The notes beneath the pieces were generated by a model that worked only from the letters and a program-made list of their open reading frames with translations, had not been told where the DNA came from and did not search any database. A program made the translations under genes and the position numbers. Positions 18,910-29,237 of a stretch of 36,764 nucleotides of DNA are shown piece after piece. The DNA lies in the NCBI GenBank assembly GCA_012798895.1, contig JAAZMI010000112.1:1-36764 (forward strand), in the 5' to 3' direction. This DNA is from Bacillota bacterium (lineage in GTDB: Bacteria > Bacillota > Dethiobacteria > DTU022 > UBA8154). How positions within the stretch are numbered: the first letter of the stretch is position 1; every line of letters begins with the position of its first letter.

Positions 18910-19827
18910 ATGACTTTTCAGGAATTGATTCTTAGGTTACAAGATTTCTGGGCCAAACAAGGTTGCCTGCTTTGGCAGCCCTACGATGTGGAAAAGGGCG
19001 CCGGAACGATGAACCCGGCCACATTTTTACGGGCATTGGGGCCCGAGCCGTGGAGGGTGGCCTACGTGGAACCTTCGCGTCGCCCGGCGGACGGCCGTTA
19101 TGGGGAAAACCCCAACCGCCTCTATCAACATACCCAGTACCAGGTTATTCTCAAGCCGGCACCGCCGGATATTCAGGATCTCTACCTGGAAAGTCTTCTA
19201 AAGATCGGCATTAACGGGCAAGAACACGATATCCGCTTCGTAGAAGATGATTGGGAATCCCCAACTTTGGGGGCCTGGGGGCTGGGTTGGGAGATCTGGC
19301 TGGATGGGATGGAGATCACCCAGTTTACTTATTTCCAGCAGGTGGGAGGTTTCGATCTGGAGGCCGTTCCCGTAGAGCTGACTTATGGCTTGGAACGTAT
19401 AGCCATGTTCATCCAAAAATGCGATAATGTCTTTGATCTTAAGTGGACGCCGCATTTGAGATATGGCGAGATCTTCCAAAATGCAGAGCGGGAACATTCC
19501 AGCTACAGTTTTGAAGAGGCCGATACCGATCTTTTGTTGCGGCTTTTTACGCTCTATGAGAAAGAGGCCGGGCGTGTTCTGAAAAAGAAATTAATTTTGC
19601 CTGCTTATGATTATATTTTGAAATGTTCGCATGTTTTTAATCTGTTGGATGCGCGCCGGGCGATCAGCGTTACGGAGAGGACCGGCTACATCGCCCGCAT
19701 CAGGGAATTGGCCCGGCAGTGTGGGAAACACTACCTCGAACAGCGGGCGGCGGCGGGTTTTCCATTGGCAGGCGGCGATAGCGATGCACCGGGGAAGAAC
19801 AATTCCGTGCGGGAGGGGAACGCATAG
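18910..19827 (+). CDS. glyQ: Glycyl-tRNA synthetase alpha subunit
   Basis: [83 protein letters not shown]. Confidence 0.97.
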   Translation: MTFQELILRLQDFWAKQGCLLWQPYDVEKGAGTMNPATFLRALGPEPWRVAYVEPSRRPADGRYGENPNRLYQHTQYQVILKPAPPDIQDLYLESLLKIGINGQEHDIRFVEDDWESPTLGAWGLGWEIWLDGMEITQFTYFQQVGGFDLEAVPVELTYGLERIAMFIQKCDNVFDLKWTPHLRYGEIFQNAEREHSSYSFEEADTDLLLRLFTLYEKEAGRVLKKKLILPAYDYILKCSHVFNLLDARRAISVTERTGYIARIRELARQCGKHYLEQRAAAGFPLAGGDSDAPGKNNSVREGNA

Positions 19828-21924
19828 ATGGCCGTGCATGATCTGTTATTAGAAATTGGTTGCGAGGAGATTCCGGCACGCTTCATGAACGGGGGATTGA
19901 AGCAGTTGCAGGAGAAAGCGAAGAAGCTCTGCCGGGAATACAGGCTTGATTTTGGAGATGTATCGGTCGCGGGAACCCCGCGCCGTCTTGTTCTGTTCAT
20001 TAAGGATCTGGTTGCAGAACAGCGTGATAAAGAAGAGAAAATTCGGGGCCCGGCCCGGCATGTGGCCTTTGACCAGGCGGGAAAGCCCACTAAAGCTGCA
20101 CTGGGATTTGCCCGCAAGTTTGGCCTTGGCGTGGAGGAGCTCCACCTCGAAAAAACGGAAAAGGGCGAGCACCTTTATGCCATTAAAAAAATATCCGGTG
20201 AAAAAACGGCAGAGATTTTAAAAGAACTCCTGCCTGTTCTACTTAAAAGTCTTGCCTTTCCCAAGAATATGTCTTGGCCGGGAAGCAAGATCAGATTCCC
20301 GCGGCCGATCCGCTGGCTGCTCTGTTTGTACGGGACGGAGATCGTCCCCTTTACCTGTGATGGATTAACGGCCGGCAACCAGACGAGAGGACATCGTTTT
20401 CTGGCCCCCGGTTTGTTTACAATCGAAAGACCCGCAGACTATCTTTCCGCCATGGAAGCGGCCGGCGTGTTGGTCGATCCGGAGCACAGGCGGGAGATGA
20501 TTAGGAAAAATGTGCAATCTATTGCGGCAGAACGGGGATTAAAGGCCAATATCGATCCGGAACTGTTGGAAGAGGTTACCTTTCTCGTGGAAAAACCGGA
20601 ATTTTTGTTCTGTTCTTTCCCAGAAAATTACCTACAGTTGCCGGACGAGGTTCTGATTACGACAATGCAAAGCCATCAGCGCTATTTTCCCCTTGCGGAT
20701 GCGCAAGGGAAGCTCTCCCCCTTTTTTGTCGCTGTCTCTAACAATGGCGCCGCTTCCGCGTCTACCGTTTGCAGCGGGAACGAGAGGGTTTTGAAAGCCC
20801 GGCTGGCCGATGCACGCTTCTTTTATAACGAAGATTTGAAGATTCCTTTACATAGCAGGGTGGAGGAGCTGAAGAAGATCCTTTTCCAAGAAGAGCTGGG
20901 CAGCCTCCATGCAAAGACAGAACGACTTGCGACCATCTGTAAATTTTTGGCGGAAAAGTTGGGCATCAGCACCGTGGAACAGAAAGTTGTTCTGCGGGCT
21001 GCCCAGCTCTGTAAAACGGACCTGGCCACCGACATGGTTGGGGAATTTCCGGAGCTGCAAGGGATCATGGGCCGGGAGTATGCCCTTCAATCTGGGGAGG
21101 GGGAAGCCGTGGCCGAAGCAATTTTTGAACATTATCTGCCTCGTTTTGCCGGGGATGAACTTCCCCGCACGAAGCCGGGGGCTTTGGTCGCGCTTGCCGA
21201 CAAGGCGGACCATCTGGCCGCTTTCTTTGCTTTGGGCTTGCGCCCGACGGGTTCCCAAGATCCCTATGCCCTGCGGCGCCAATGCCTTGGGATTCTGCAG
21301 ATACTTTTAGTGCATGATTTTCCATTGGCATTCACAGATCTACTCAAGGAAACTTTGAGCCTGTATGGGAAGGATGAGATAATATCGGGTGGACCACGGG
21401 AAGAGTTGCTTGGCCAGATAAGAGAATTTGCCTGGCAGAGGCTGCGCCATCTTTTCCAGGAGCGGGGCCCGGATCACGATTTAATTGAGGCTGTTCTGCA
21501 TACGCCCCGCGCTGAGATCGGCTCCCTTTGGCGCCAGGTCTCCTTTCTGCAAAAAAGCCGCCGGGATGAAAACCTGGCTTTGGCTGCGGCTGCCTATAGG
21601 CGCGTTTCTAACCTGGCCCGGCAGGCTGTGCCCGGGGTTGAATTAAAGCCGGAGCTTCTACAGGAAAAGGGGGAAAAGGAGCTCTACCGACAATATAGAC
21701 GCGCCGGGGAAGAGGCGGATGCCGGCTGGGCCGACAGCGATTTGGCAAGGGTGCTTGCTGCCCTCTCCGCCTTGAAAGAGCACCTGGATCTATTTTTTGA
21801 TGAAATATTGGTGATGGTGGAAGAAGAAGAGATTCGCACTAACAGGTTGGCCCTGTTGTCGGCGATCGAGAATCTCTACCTGCAGATGGCAGATTTTTCT
21901 AAGATCAACTTTCCCGCCGAATAG
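19828..21924 (+). CDS. glyS: Glycyl-tRNA synthetase beta subunit
   Basis: DLLLEIGCEEIPARFM, GTPRRLVLFIKDLVAEQ, QSHQRYFPLADAQGKLSPFFVAVSN. Confidence 0.97.
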   Translation: MAVHDLLLEIGCEEIPARFMNGGLKQLQEKAKKLCREYRLDFGDVSVAGTPRRLVLFIKDLVAEQRDKEEKIRGPARHVAFDQAGKPTKAALGFARKFGLGVEELHLEKTEKGEHLYAIKKISGEKTAEILKELLPVLLKSLAFPKNMSWPGSKIRFPRPIRWLLCLYGTEIVPFTCDGLTAGNQTRGHRFLAPGLFTIERPADYLSAMEAAGVLVDPEHRREMIRKNVQSIAAERGLKANIDPELLEEVTFLVEKPEFLFCSFPENYLQLPDEVLITTMQSHQRYFPLADAQGKLSPFFVAVSNNGAASASTVCSGNERVLKARLADARFFYNEDLKIPLHSRVEELKKILFQEELGSLHAKTERLATICKFLAEKLGISTVEQKVVLRAAQLCKTDLATDMVGEFPELQGIMGREYALQSGEGEAVAEAIFEHYLPRFAGDELPRTKPGALVALADKADHLAAFFALGLRPTGSQDPYALRRQCLGILQILLVHDFPLAFTDLLKETLSLYGKDEIISGGPREELLGQIREFAWQRLRHLFQERGPDHDLIEAVLHTPRAEIGSLWRQVSFLQKSRRDENLALAAAAYRRVSNLARQAVPGVELKPELLQEKGEKELYRQYRRAGEEADAGWADSDLARVLAALSALKEHLDLFFDEILVMVEEEEIRTNRLALLSAIENLYLQMADFSKINFPAE

Positions 21925-22008
21925 TAGCAGCCTATAAAGGATTATTTTGTCATGAGTAGAATAAAATTAAAAAAAGAATAGATTTTTTTTGGAGGTGTTA
22001 TCCCGGCC

Positions 22009-22839
22009 TTGTCTAAAAAAAGAAAACCACTTGTATATATCGTCTCCGATTCTATCGGAGAAACAGCCGAATTTGTCGTTAACGCTGTGGCCAGCCAGTT
22101 TAATTCGGGGCAGGTAGAGCTGCACCGGGAGCCTTTTTTAACTGATATGGATCGAATGCAAGAAATAGTTAGGGAGGCCGCAGAACGCAACGGCATGATT
22201 GCTTATACACTAGTTCTGCCACATTTAAGGCAGGCCATCTGTCAAGAAGCGCGGAAATACAACCTGCCTATCGTCGATGTCATGGGGCCCATGCTCGATG
22301 CTTTTTCCAAGATCCTTCCTGGAGATCCCCGTTTGGAACCCGGTCTAATCCGGCGCATGGACGAGGATTATTTTCGACGAGTGGGAGCGGTCGAATTCGC
22401 TGTTAAATATGATGATGGCAAAGATCCGCGCGGCTTATTGCAGGCGGATGTGGTTCTCATCGGGGTATCGCGCACCTCCAAAACGCCTCTAAGCATGTAC
22501 CTGGCCCATCGCAAACTGCGGGTGGCCAATCTGCCCCTTGTGCCCGAGGTGGAACCGCCTTCAGAACTTTTCTGGCTGTCTTCCCGCAAAATAATCGGCT
22601 TAACGATCGATCCGGTTATCCTGCGGGAGATTCGCCTGGAGAGGTTGAATACCCTGGGTTTAAAAGCCAAGGCAAATTATGCAAATTTAGATCGAATTCT
22701 GGAGGAGTTGGATTATTCACGCCTGATCATGCGTCGCCTACGCTGCCTGACTTTTGATGTCTCCAATAAGGCGGTGGAGGAAGTGGCCAGTAAAATATTA
22801 AATGCAGTCAAGGAGGCGGAGAAAAATGAGCAGATCTAA
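22009..22839 (+). CDS. ppsR: Pyruvate, phosphate dikinase regulatory protein (DUF299, PPDK kinase/phosphorylase)
   Basis: VYIVSDSIGETAEFVVNAVASQF, VLIGVSRTSKTPLSMYLAHR. Overlaps ppdK. Confidence 0.94.
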   Translation: MSKKRKPLVYIVSDSIGETAEFVVNAVASQFNSGQVELHREPFLTDMDRMQEIVREAAERNGMIAYTLVLPHLRQAICQEARKYNLPIVDVMGPMLDAFSKILPGDPRLEPGLIRRMDEDYFRRVGAVEFAVKYDDGKDPRGLLQADVVLIGVSRTSKTPLSMYLAHRKLRVANLPLVPEVEPPSELFWLSSRKIIGLTIDPVILREIRLERLNTLGLKAKANYANLDRILEELDYSRLIMRRLRCLTFDVSNKAVEEVASKILNAVKEAEKNEQI

Positions 22840-25480
22840 ACAAGTTTATATGTTTGCCGAAGGGAACATGGGGATGAAGGAGCTATTGGGAGGAAAAGGG
22901 GCCAACCTGGCCGAAATGACCCGTTTGGGGATGCCGGTGCCCCCCGGTTTTACCGTTACCACGGAGGCCTGCAATGAATATTACCGGCAGGGAGAGACTC
23001 TTTCCAAAGAATTTAAAGACGAAGTTTTTAATGCCCTTAAGAAATTGGAACGGCAAACAGGCAAGGTGCTTGGCAACCCGGAGAATCCTCTGCTACTTTC
23101 GATCCGTTCCGGTGCCTATTTTTCTATGCCCGGCATGATGGATACCATTTTAAATTTGGGCCTGGACGAAAAAACAGTGGAATCCCTGGCTGCTTCCACG
23201 GGTAACAAGGCGTTTGCTTTGGATTGTTACCGGCGTTTCCTGCAGATGTACGGTGATGTCGTCCTTAAAATTGAACATAACCGTTTTGAGATGATCCTTG
23301 AAAATTGCAAACAAGATTTTCAGGTGCAAAGAGATCAACAGTTGCCCCTTGCCGGCTGGGAAAAGGTGGTGTCACGTTATCAACAGATCGTCAAAAAGGA
23401 AGGTGATGGTGTATTCCCCCAAGATCCCCACGATCAACTTCTGGAAGCAATTAAGGCTGTTTTTGCTTCCTGGAACAACCCACGGGCTGTTGTCTATCGT
23501 CGTTTAAATCAGATCCCGGATCACCTCGGTACGGCAGTCAACATCCAGGCGATGGTTTTTGGCAACCTGGGGGAAGACAGTGGTTCCGGGGTGGCTTTTA
23601 CCAGAAATCCAGCGACCGGCGAAAAGCAGCTTTACGGCGAATTTTTGTTCAATGCTCAGGGAGAAGATGTCGTGGCCGGGATACGCACGCCCTTACTTAT
23701 CTCCGCCTTAAAGGATAAATATCCCCATATATATGAAGAATTTGTATCTATCTGCGATGCCCTGGAGAAACATTACGGCGATATGCAAGATATAGAGTTG
23801 ACGATGGAGGGAGGCAAGCTCTATATCCTGCAAACGAGAAATGGGAAGAGAACGGCCGAAGCAGCCGTGAAAATTGCCGTGGATTTTGTGCAGGAAGGCC
23901 TCTCTACAGAGGAGGAAGCCCTTTTAAAGATCGATCCTGCACAACTGGTTCAGTTATTACACCAGCGTATCGATCCGGCCACGGAGACAGAGGTGCTGGC
24001 CAAGGGGTTGCCGGCCTCGCCCGGGGCGGCCGTGGGCAAGGTTATTTTTGATGCCGATGCGGCCGAAAGGAAAAACGAGGAAGGGGAACGGGTCATCCTC
24101 GTGCGCCCGGAGACCACTCCGGATGATATTCACGGCATCGTTGCCTCCCAGGGTGTGTTGACCAGCCGGGGCGGGATGACCAGCCATGCCGCTGTTGTAG
24201 CACGGGGCATGGGAAAACCCTGTATCAGCGGTTGTGAAGCCCTCAGGATAGATCTACAGGCCGGATTGTTTCAGGTAGGCGATCAGATTATCCATGCCGG
24301 GGAGACGATCTCCATCGACGGCACCGCCGGCCAGGTTTATTTAGGCGAAGTACCATTGATCCCCCCCACGCTCAGTCCGGAATTCAAATTGTTGCTCGCC
24401 TGGGCCGATGAAAAACGAAACTTGCAGGTCAGGGCAAACGCCGATACCCCGCGAGATGCCCGTAAAGCCAGAGAGTTTGGGGCGGAGGGGATCGGGTTGT
24501 GCCGGACGGAACATATGTTTATGGAACAAAAAAGGCTGCCGGTTGTCCAGCAGATGATCCTGGCCGAGACGGCAGAAGAAAGAAAAGAGGCTCTTGATGC
24601 GCTTCTGCCCATGCAGCAGGGCGATTTTGAGGGGATACTGCGTGAGATGAAGGGGCTGCCGGTTACGATCCGCCTTTTAGATCCTCCTTTGCATGAATTT
24701 CTGCCTAATTTGGAAGAGCTCATGGTAGAGGTGGCCTGTGCGCTGGAGCGGGGAGAAAAAAGCAAGCAACTACATGAAAAAGAAATTTTGCTGAAAAAGG
24801 CGCACGGGCTGGCGGAGGCGAACCCCATGCTCGGGCAGAGGGGATGCCGCCTTGGATTGGTTTTCCCGGAGATCTACCGGATGCAGGTTAGGGCAATCTG
24901 CCAGGCTGTGGCTACTTTGAAAAAAGAAGGCTTAGATGTTAGGCCCGAAATCATGGTTCCCCTGGTGGGACATGCCCGCGAATTAGAGGTTATGCGTGCT
25001 ATGGTGGAAGATGAGGCCGCGCAGGTAATGCAGGAGACAGCTATGGAATTCAGTTTTTCCATCGGCACGATGATCGAGCTGCCCCGTGCCTGTATTACCG
25101 CTGATGAGATCGCCGCGCACGCCGACTTTTTCTCTTTTGGGACCAACGATCTGACACAGACAGCTTTCGGCTTTAGTCGCGATGACGCTGAGGGGAAGTT
25201 TTTACCATATTATATCCAGCAGAAAATTTTGCCGGAAAACCCCTTCGTGGTTTTAGACCGGGAGGGGGTGGGCGAACTGGTGTCTTTGGCAGTAGCCAAG
25301 GGCCGCCAAACGAAACCCCGCCTGCAGTTGGGCATCTGCGGGGAACACGGAGGTGAACCGCAGTCTATCGAATTCTGCCACCAAGTTGGCCTTGATTATG
25401 TAAGCTGCTCGCCTTTCCGTGTAGCCATTGCCCGTTTAGCGGCAGCCCAGGCGGCAATTAAAGAGAAGAAAAACAGCTAA
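22826..25480 (+). CDS. ppdK: Pyruvate, phosphate dikinase
   Basis: GNMGMKELLGGKGANLAEMTRLGMPVPPGFTVTTEAC, GGMTSHAAVVARGMGKPCISGC, FFSFGTNDLTQTAFGFSRDDA. ATG at 22826 is preceded by ggaggcgga. Confidence 0.97.
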   Translation: MSRSKQVYMFAEGNMGMKELLGGKGANLAEMTRLGMPVPPGFTVTTEACNEYYRQGETLSKEFKDEVFNALKKLERQTGKVLGNPENPLLLSIRSGAYFSMPGMMDTILNLGLDEKTVESLAASTGNKAFALDCYRRFLQMYGDVVLKIEHNRFEMILENCKQDFQVQRDQQLPLAGWEKVVSRYQQIVKKEGDGVFPQDPHDQLLEAIKAVFASWNNPRAVVYRRLNQIPDHLGTAVNIQAMVFGNLGEDSGSGVAFTRNPATGEKQLYGEFLFNAQGEDVVAGIRTPLLISALKDKYPHIYEEFVSICDALEKHYGDMQDIELTMEGGKLYILQTRNGKRTAEAAVKIAVDFVQEGLSTEEEALLKIDPAQLVQLLHQRIDPATETEVLAKGLPASPGAAVGKVIFDADAAERKNEEGERVILVRPETTPDDIHGIVASQGVLTSRGGMTSHAAVVARGMGKPCISGCEALRIDLQAGLFQVGDQIIHAGETISIDGTAGQVYLGEVPLIPPTLSPEFKLLLAWADEKRNLQVRANADTPRDARKAREFGAEGIGLCRTEHMFMEQKRLPVVQQMILAETAEERKEALDALLPMQQGDFEGILREMKGLPVTIRLLDPPLHEFLPNLEELMVEVACALERGEKSKQLHEKEILLKKAHGLAEANPMLGQRGCRLGLVFPEIYRMQVRAICQAVATLKKEGLDVRPEIMVPLVGHARELEVMRAMVEDEAAQVMQETAMEFSFSIGTMIELPRACITADEIAAHADFFSFGTNDLTQTAFGFSRDDAEGKFLPYYIQQKILPENPFVVLDREGVGELVSLAVAKGRQTKPRLQLGICGEHGGEPQSIEFCHQVGLDYVSCSPFRVAIARLAAAQAAIKEKKNS

Positions 25481-25493
25481 AATTGTATTCCGG

Positions 25494-27293
25494 ATGAGGA
25501 TGTGGAAAATGTCACAGGAAAACCTTATCGACACAGCCCTGGGGTTAATCACCCCCGATCTCTATCTCAAGGGTGGCAACGTTATAGATGTCTACTCGGG
25601 GGAAAAATATGAGGCGGATATTGTCATCAAGGACGGGCGCATCGCTTATGTCGGCAAGGAACATGTTAGCACTTTAGCCGGCGGTTGTGATGTGATCGAT
25701 GTCAGCGGTTTTAACTTGCTGCCCGGGTATATAGAACCGCATGGGCACCCGCTGCAGATCCATAGTTCTGTAGAATATACAAGGGTTGCCTCCCGGCACG
25801 GCTTAACCGCTATCGTAGCTGATTCTTATAAAGTATTGAAAGCGCTGGGCGTTAAAAAATTTATCGCTTATACCGAAGAGATCAAAAAAAGAACCCCCGT
25901 TAAGATATATTGGTTCTTGCGCATCTTGGCCATGGAATATCCTCCGCCGGAGGAAACATTATACTCTGTGGACGAGCTGCAGGAACTCATCAACCAGCCT
26001 CAGATACTATGTATCGGCGAGACGACCAAGTGGACGGCTATCCTGCAAAAAAGTACGTTTCCGTTGCAGGCTATCAGTATGTTCCAGGCTGCCGGCAAAC
26101 GCCCTGACGGGCATACATCGGGAGCCGCCGGGAAAAAAATCGCCGCGCTTGCCGCGGCCGGGATAAGCGGTTGTCATGAAAGCATAACCGCAGAAAATGT
26201 TATGGACCGCCTACGAAATGGCATGTACGTTATGCTGCGCCACAGCTCCCAGCGCCCCGATATTGATAATTTTCTAGACATTTTGAGGGATAAAAATGTC
26301 GATCTAAGCCGCTTTATGCTGACTACTGACGGTACAAGCCCGGCATTTATTGAACAAAACTGGAACATCGCCAGTATTGCGGAGCAGTTGATTACTAAAG
26401 GTATCGATCCTTTTACAGCAGTGCGGATGCTCACTTCGAACCCTGCTGCTTATTTTCGGATCGATCACGATAGCGGTTCTCTGACCCCGGGCCGTGCGGC
26501 GGATATCGTTGTAACCAAAGGTTTTAACCTGAGCCATCCTCAGATGGTTCTCATCGACGGCAAGGTGGTCTACAATAGCGATGCAACTGCTGAAGAAAAC
26601 AGGGCACCTTTTAGATCTTCTCCCCTTACGGGTATGCGCAAAACATATTTTGCCTCTGGCTGGCGGGTTACGCCGGAGATGTTTGCTGTCTCCGTTCCGG
26701 AGGGGAAAGGGAAAACCAAAGAAGGGGGAGAGATTCTATTTCCTGTCATAGAGATGGTTAATTCTATAATCACCAGGCGATTGGATCTGTTGCTTCCGGT
26801 TGCTGACGGGGTGATAACGGCAGGTGATGCCAATCCTGGGCTATTAAAAGTTGCTCTCTTGGATATGCGAAGACGCCGCATCGGCACGGGTTTCATTAAA
26901 GGGCTGGCCCATGATCTGGAGGGGTTTGCCAGTTCTACATGCTGTAACTTGGGCGTAATAGTAGTTATCGGCAGCAGCGACAGGGCAATGGCCCTGGCTG
27001 CCAACCGCGTCCTCGAAATGGAAGGCGGGATGGCCGTGGTTGAAGATGAGAGCATTACATGGGAGATCGGGCTGGAGCTACCCGGCGAACTGACGAATCT
27101 CTCCTTTGCGGAGGTGGCACGCCTGTCCGAAGAACTGGAGGTGCTTGCCCGCCAAAAGGGGTATTCTTGGGGGGATTTTTTCCATTCGATGCATTTTTTG
27201 CCCTGTGATTTCTTACCCTACATACGGATTAGCACGGAAGGCATCTTCGATGTCTTGCGCGATGAAATAATTTGTTCCAGTAGCAGGGGTTAG
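25494..27293 (+). CDS. YerA/adenine deaminase-like amidohydrolase
   Basis: LYLKGGNVIDVYSGEKYEADIVIKDGRIAYVG, GYIEPHGHPLQIHSS, GCHESITAENVMDRLRNGMYVMLRHSS, LTTDGTSPAF, Ade-like C-terminal domain. ATG at 25500 or 25509 is also possible. Confidence 0.82.
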   Translation: MRMWKMSQENLIDTALGLITPDLYLKGGNVIDVYSGEKYEADIVIKDGRIAYVGKEHVSTLAGGCDVIDVSGFNLLPGYIEPHGHPLQIHSSVEYTRVASRHGLTAIVADSYKVLKALGVKKFIAYTEEIKKRTPVKIYWFLRILAMEYPPPEETLYSVDELQELINQPQILCIGETTKWTAILQKSTFPLQAISMFQAAGKRPDGHTSGAAGKKIAALAAAGISGCHESITAENVMDRLRNGMYVMLRHSSQRPDIDNFLDILRDKNVDLSRFMLTTDGTSPAFIEQNWNIASIAEQLITKGIDPFTAVRMLTSNPAAYFRIDHDSGSLTPGRAADIVVTKGFNLSHPQMVLIDGKVVYNSDATAEENRAPFRSSPLTGMRKTYFASGWRVTPEMFAVSVPEGKGKTKEGGEILFPVIEMVNSIITRRLDLLLPVADGVITAGDANPGLLKVALLDMRRRRIGTGFIKGLAHDLEGFASSTCCNLGVIVVIGSSDRAMALAANRVLEMEGGMAVVEDESITWEIGLELPGELTNLSFAEVARLSEELEVLARQKGYSWGDFFHSMHFLPCDFLPYIRISTEGIFDVLRDEIICSSSRG

Positions 27294-28513
27294 AAAATAT
27301 TATGCCAGGTTTTTGTTATTAACCGCCAGAGGCCGCCTGGGAGGCCGCCGATAAGGCGGAAAAACCGGACAAAGATACCGGCCTTTTTAACATTTTCCGC
27401 AGCTTGTAGAGGTGCTCTGGCCAGGGCTTGTCCATCAAGCATTACCTTAACGCTGCCCAATGAGTCCCCTTTCTGCACGGGTGCCGGCGTATTTTCAGGG
27501 ATTTCAAATTGAATGTCGAGGTCAGCCTGGCGATCATAGGGGATTACTGCCGTTAATGGTTTGGTCAGATGTAGATCAACGGTGCGTTCCTTACCGCTTT
27601 TTACATTGGCTGTGGCGATTACTTCGCCGGCCTGGAAAATCTGGTGCAGCGCATAATTGCGAAAAGCATAATTCAGGAGTGTTTCGGTGTCCCTGAATCT
27701 CTCTTCAGGGTCGGAAGCGTCCATAATTACTGTGATAAAACGCAGGCCTCGCTGTTCAGCGGTTCCGATCAGGCAGTGGCCTGCCTCGTCGGTATGCCCT
27801 GTTTTAAGTCCATCGGCGCCGTTATAACGTCCTAAAAGAGGGTTGCGGTTGTACTGGGTGATATCGTTGAAAGTAAATTCTGTTTGGGAATGCATCTCGA
27901 GGCTTTCCGGAAAATTTCTAAGCATATAATGAGCCAGCCGGGCCATATCTTCGGCACTGGAGTAATGATTAGGATGCGGCAGCCCCGAAGAATTCTGGAA
28001 CATTGTATTCTTCAGACCCAGTTCCTGTGCTTTTTTATTCATCTCTTGGACGAAGACTGCTTCCGAATCGTAAAGGTGTTCGCTTATTGCCACGCAGGCA
28101 TCATTGGCGGAGATGGTGGCAATACCCGTTAAAAGTATATTGAAAGGCACTTTTTGCCCTATCTCCAAAAACATCTGTGAACCGCCTGTTTCCCAGGCTT
28201 TCTGGCTGACAGTAACTTCTTCAGACCAGGCAACCTTACCTTGCTGCAGGGCTTCATGGGCCAGGATTAGAGTCATGATCTTAGTGAGGCTGGCGGGGCA
28301 GAGTCTTTCAGCACCATTTTGGGAAAAAAATATCTTCCCCTGTGAAGACTCCATCAATACTGCAGCATGCGAACTAATTTCGGGTAGGGAATCTGCTTTG
28401 GGGGCGGCCCCGACAACCCTTTTTTCAAGAACAGACAGCGGTGAAACATTTAATAGTAAGACCAACATGAAAGCTGCTACTAACCTTTTTTTCCCAGTTC
28501 TGCTCATCGGCAA
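27290..28513 (-). CDS. D-alanyl-D-alanine carboxypeptidase (DacF/PBP5-type, serine-type)
   Basis: Signal peptide, SLTKIMT (SxxK), SANDACVAI (SxN), GLKTGHTDEAGHC (KTG). Confidence 0.92.
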   Translation of the reverse strand: MPMSRTGKKRLVAAFMLVLLLNVSPLSVLEKRVVGAAPKADSLPEISSHAAVLMESSQGKIFFSQNGAERLCPASLTKIMTLILAHEALQQGKVAWSEEVTVSQKAWETGGSQMFLEIGQKVPFNILLTGIATISANDACVAISEHLYDSEAVFVQEMNKKAQELGLKNTMFQNSSGLPHPNHYSSAEDMARLAHYMLRNFPESLEMHSQTEFTFNDITQYNRNPLLGRYNGADGLKTGHTDEAGHCLIGTAEQRGLRFITVIMDASDPEERFRDTETLLNYAFRNYALHQIFQAGEVIATANVKSGKERTVDLHLTKPLTAVIPYDRQADLDIQFEIPENTPAPVQKGDSLGSVKVMLDGQALARAPLQAAENVKKAGIFVRFFRLIGGLPGGLWRLITKTWHNIF

Positions 28514-28622
28514 AGCTCCTTTAGTGTTATTGGGGTGGATGGATTACAGATCTCCATCATTTTCTCATATAATGTGTGATAATTTCAAGAGTAAATTTAG
28601 GAAAACAAGGAGGGAATAAAAA

Positions 28623-29231
28623 ATGTTGATTATCGGATTGAACGGCAGCCCCAACAGAAAGGCAAACACAGCTTATATTTTGGAAGCAGCTTTGGATGCT
28701 GCGGCACAGTTGGGGGCCAAAACAGAGACGTTGTTTTTACGGGGGATTGTGGAGGAACAAAAAAATCCTTTCTGCATCGCTTGTGAAACCCCCTGCCAGG
28801 GCAGATGTTACAAAGGCACGGAGTTGGAGAATGCTTTGGAAAAAATAGCTTCTGCAGACGGCCTGCTTCTGGCCAGCCCGGTTTATTTCGGGAGCGTTTC
28901 GGCTCAGATCAAGGCTTTTTGGGATAAAACCCGCCGTTTGCGCCGGAGTAAAAGGCTTTTGAATACCGTAGGGGGGGGCTTAAGCGTCGGTGCAGCTCGT
29001 TTCGGCGGGCAGGAAACTACTTTGCGTGCCCTGCATAGCATGATGTTGGTTCAAGGCATGATTCTGGTGGGGGACAGCCATGAAAAAAGCGCGGGCCACC
29101 ATGGTACTTGTGTCGGGGGCGCCGCAGAGGAGGATCAAAATGCCCTGAAAAGGGCCTTTATGCTGGGTCAAAGGGTGGCGCAGGTCTGTAAGGCCACTGC
29201 TTCTCTAAGAGCTGATCGCCCCGGGGGGTAA
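28623..29231 (+). CDS. NADPH-dependent FMN reductase / iron-sulfur flavoprotein-like protein
   Basis: GLNGSPNRKANTAYILEAALDAA, compact cysteine motif FCIACETPCQGRCYKG, ADGLLLASPVYFGSVSAQIKAFWDKT. Confidence 0.85.
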   Translation: MLIIGLNGSPNRKANTAYILEAALDAAAQLGAKTETLFLRGIVEEQKNPFCIACETPCQGRCYKGTELENALEKIASADGLLLASPVYFGSVSAQIKAFWDKTRRLRRSKRLLNTVGGGLSVGAARFGGQETTLRALHSMMLVQGMILVGDSHEKSAGHHGTCVGGAAEEDQNALKRAFMLGQRVAQVCKATASLRADRPGG

Positions 29232-29237
29232 ATTAAA

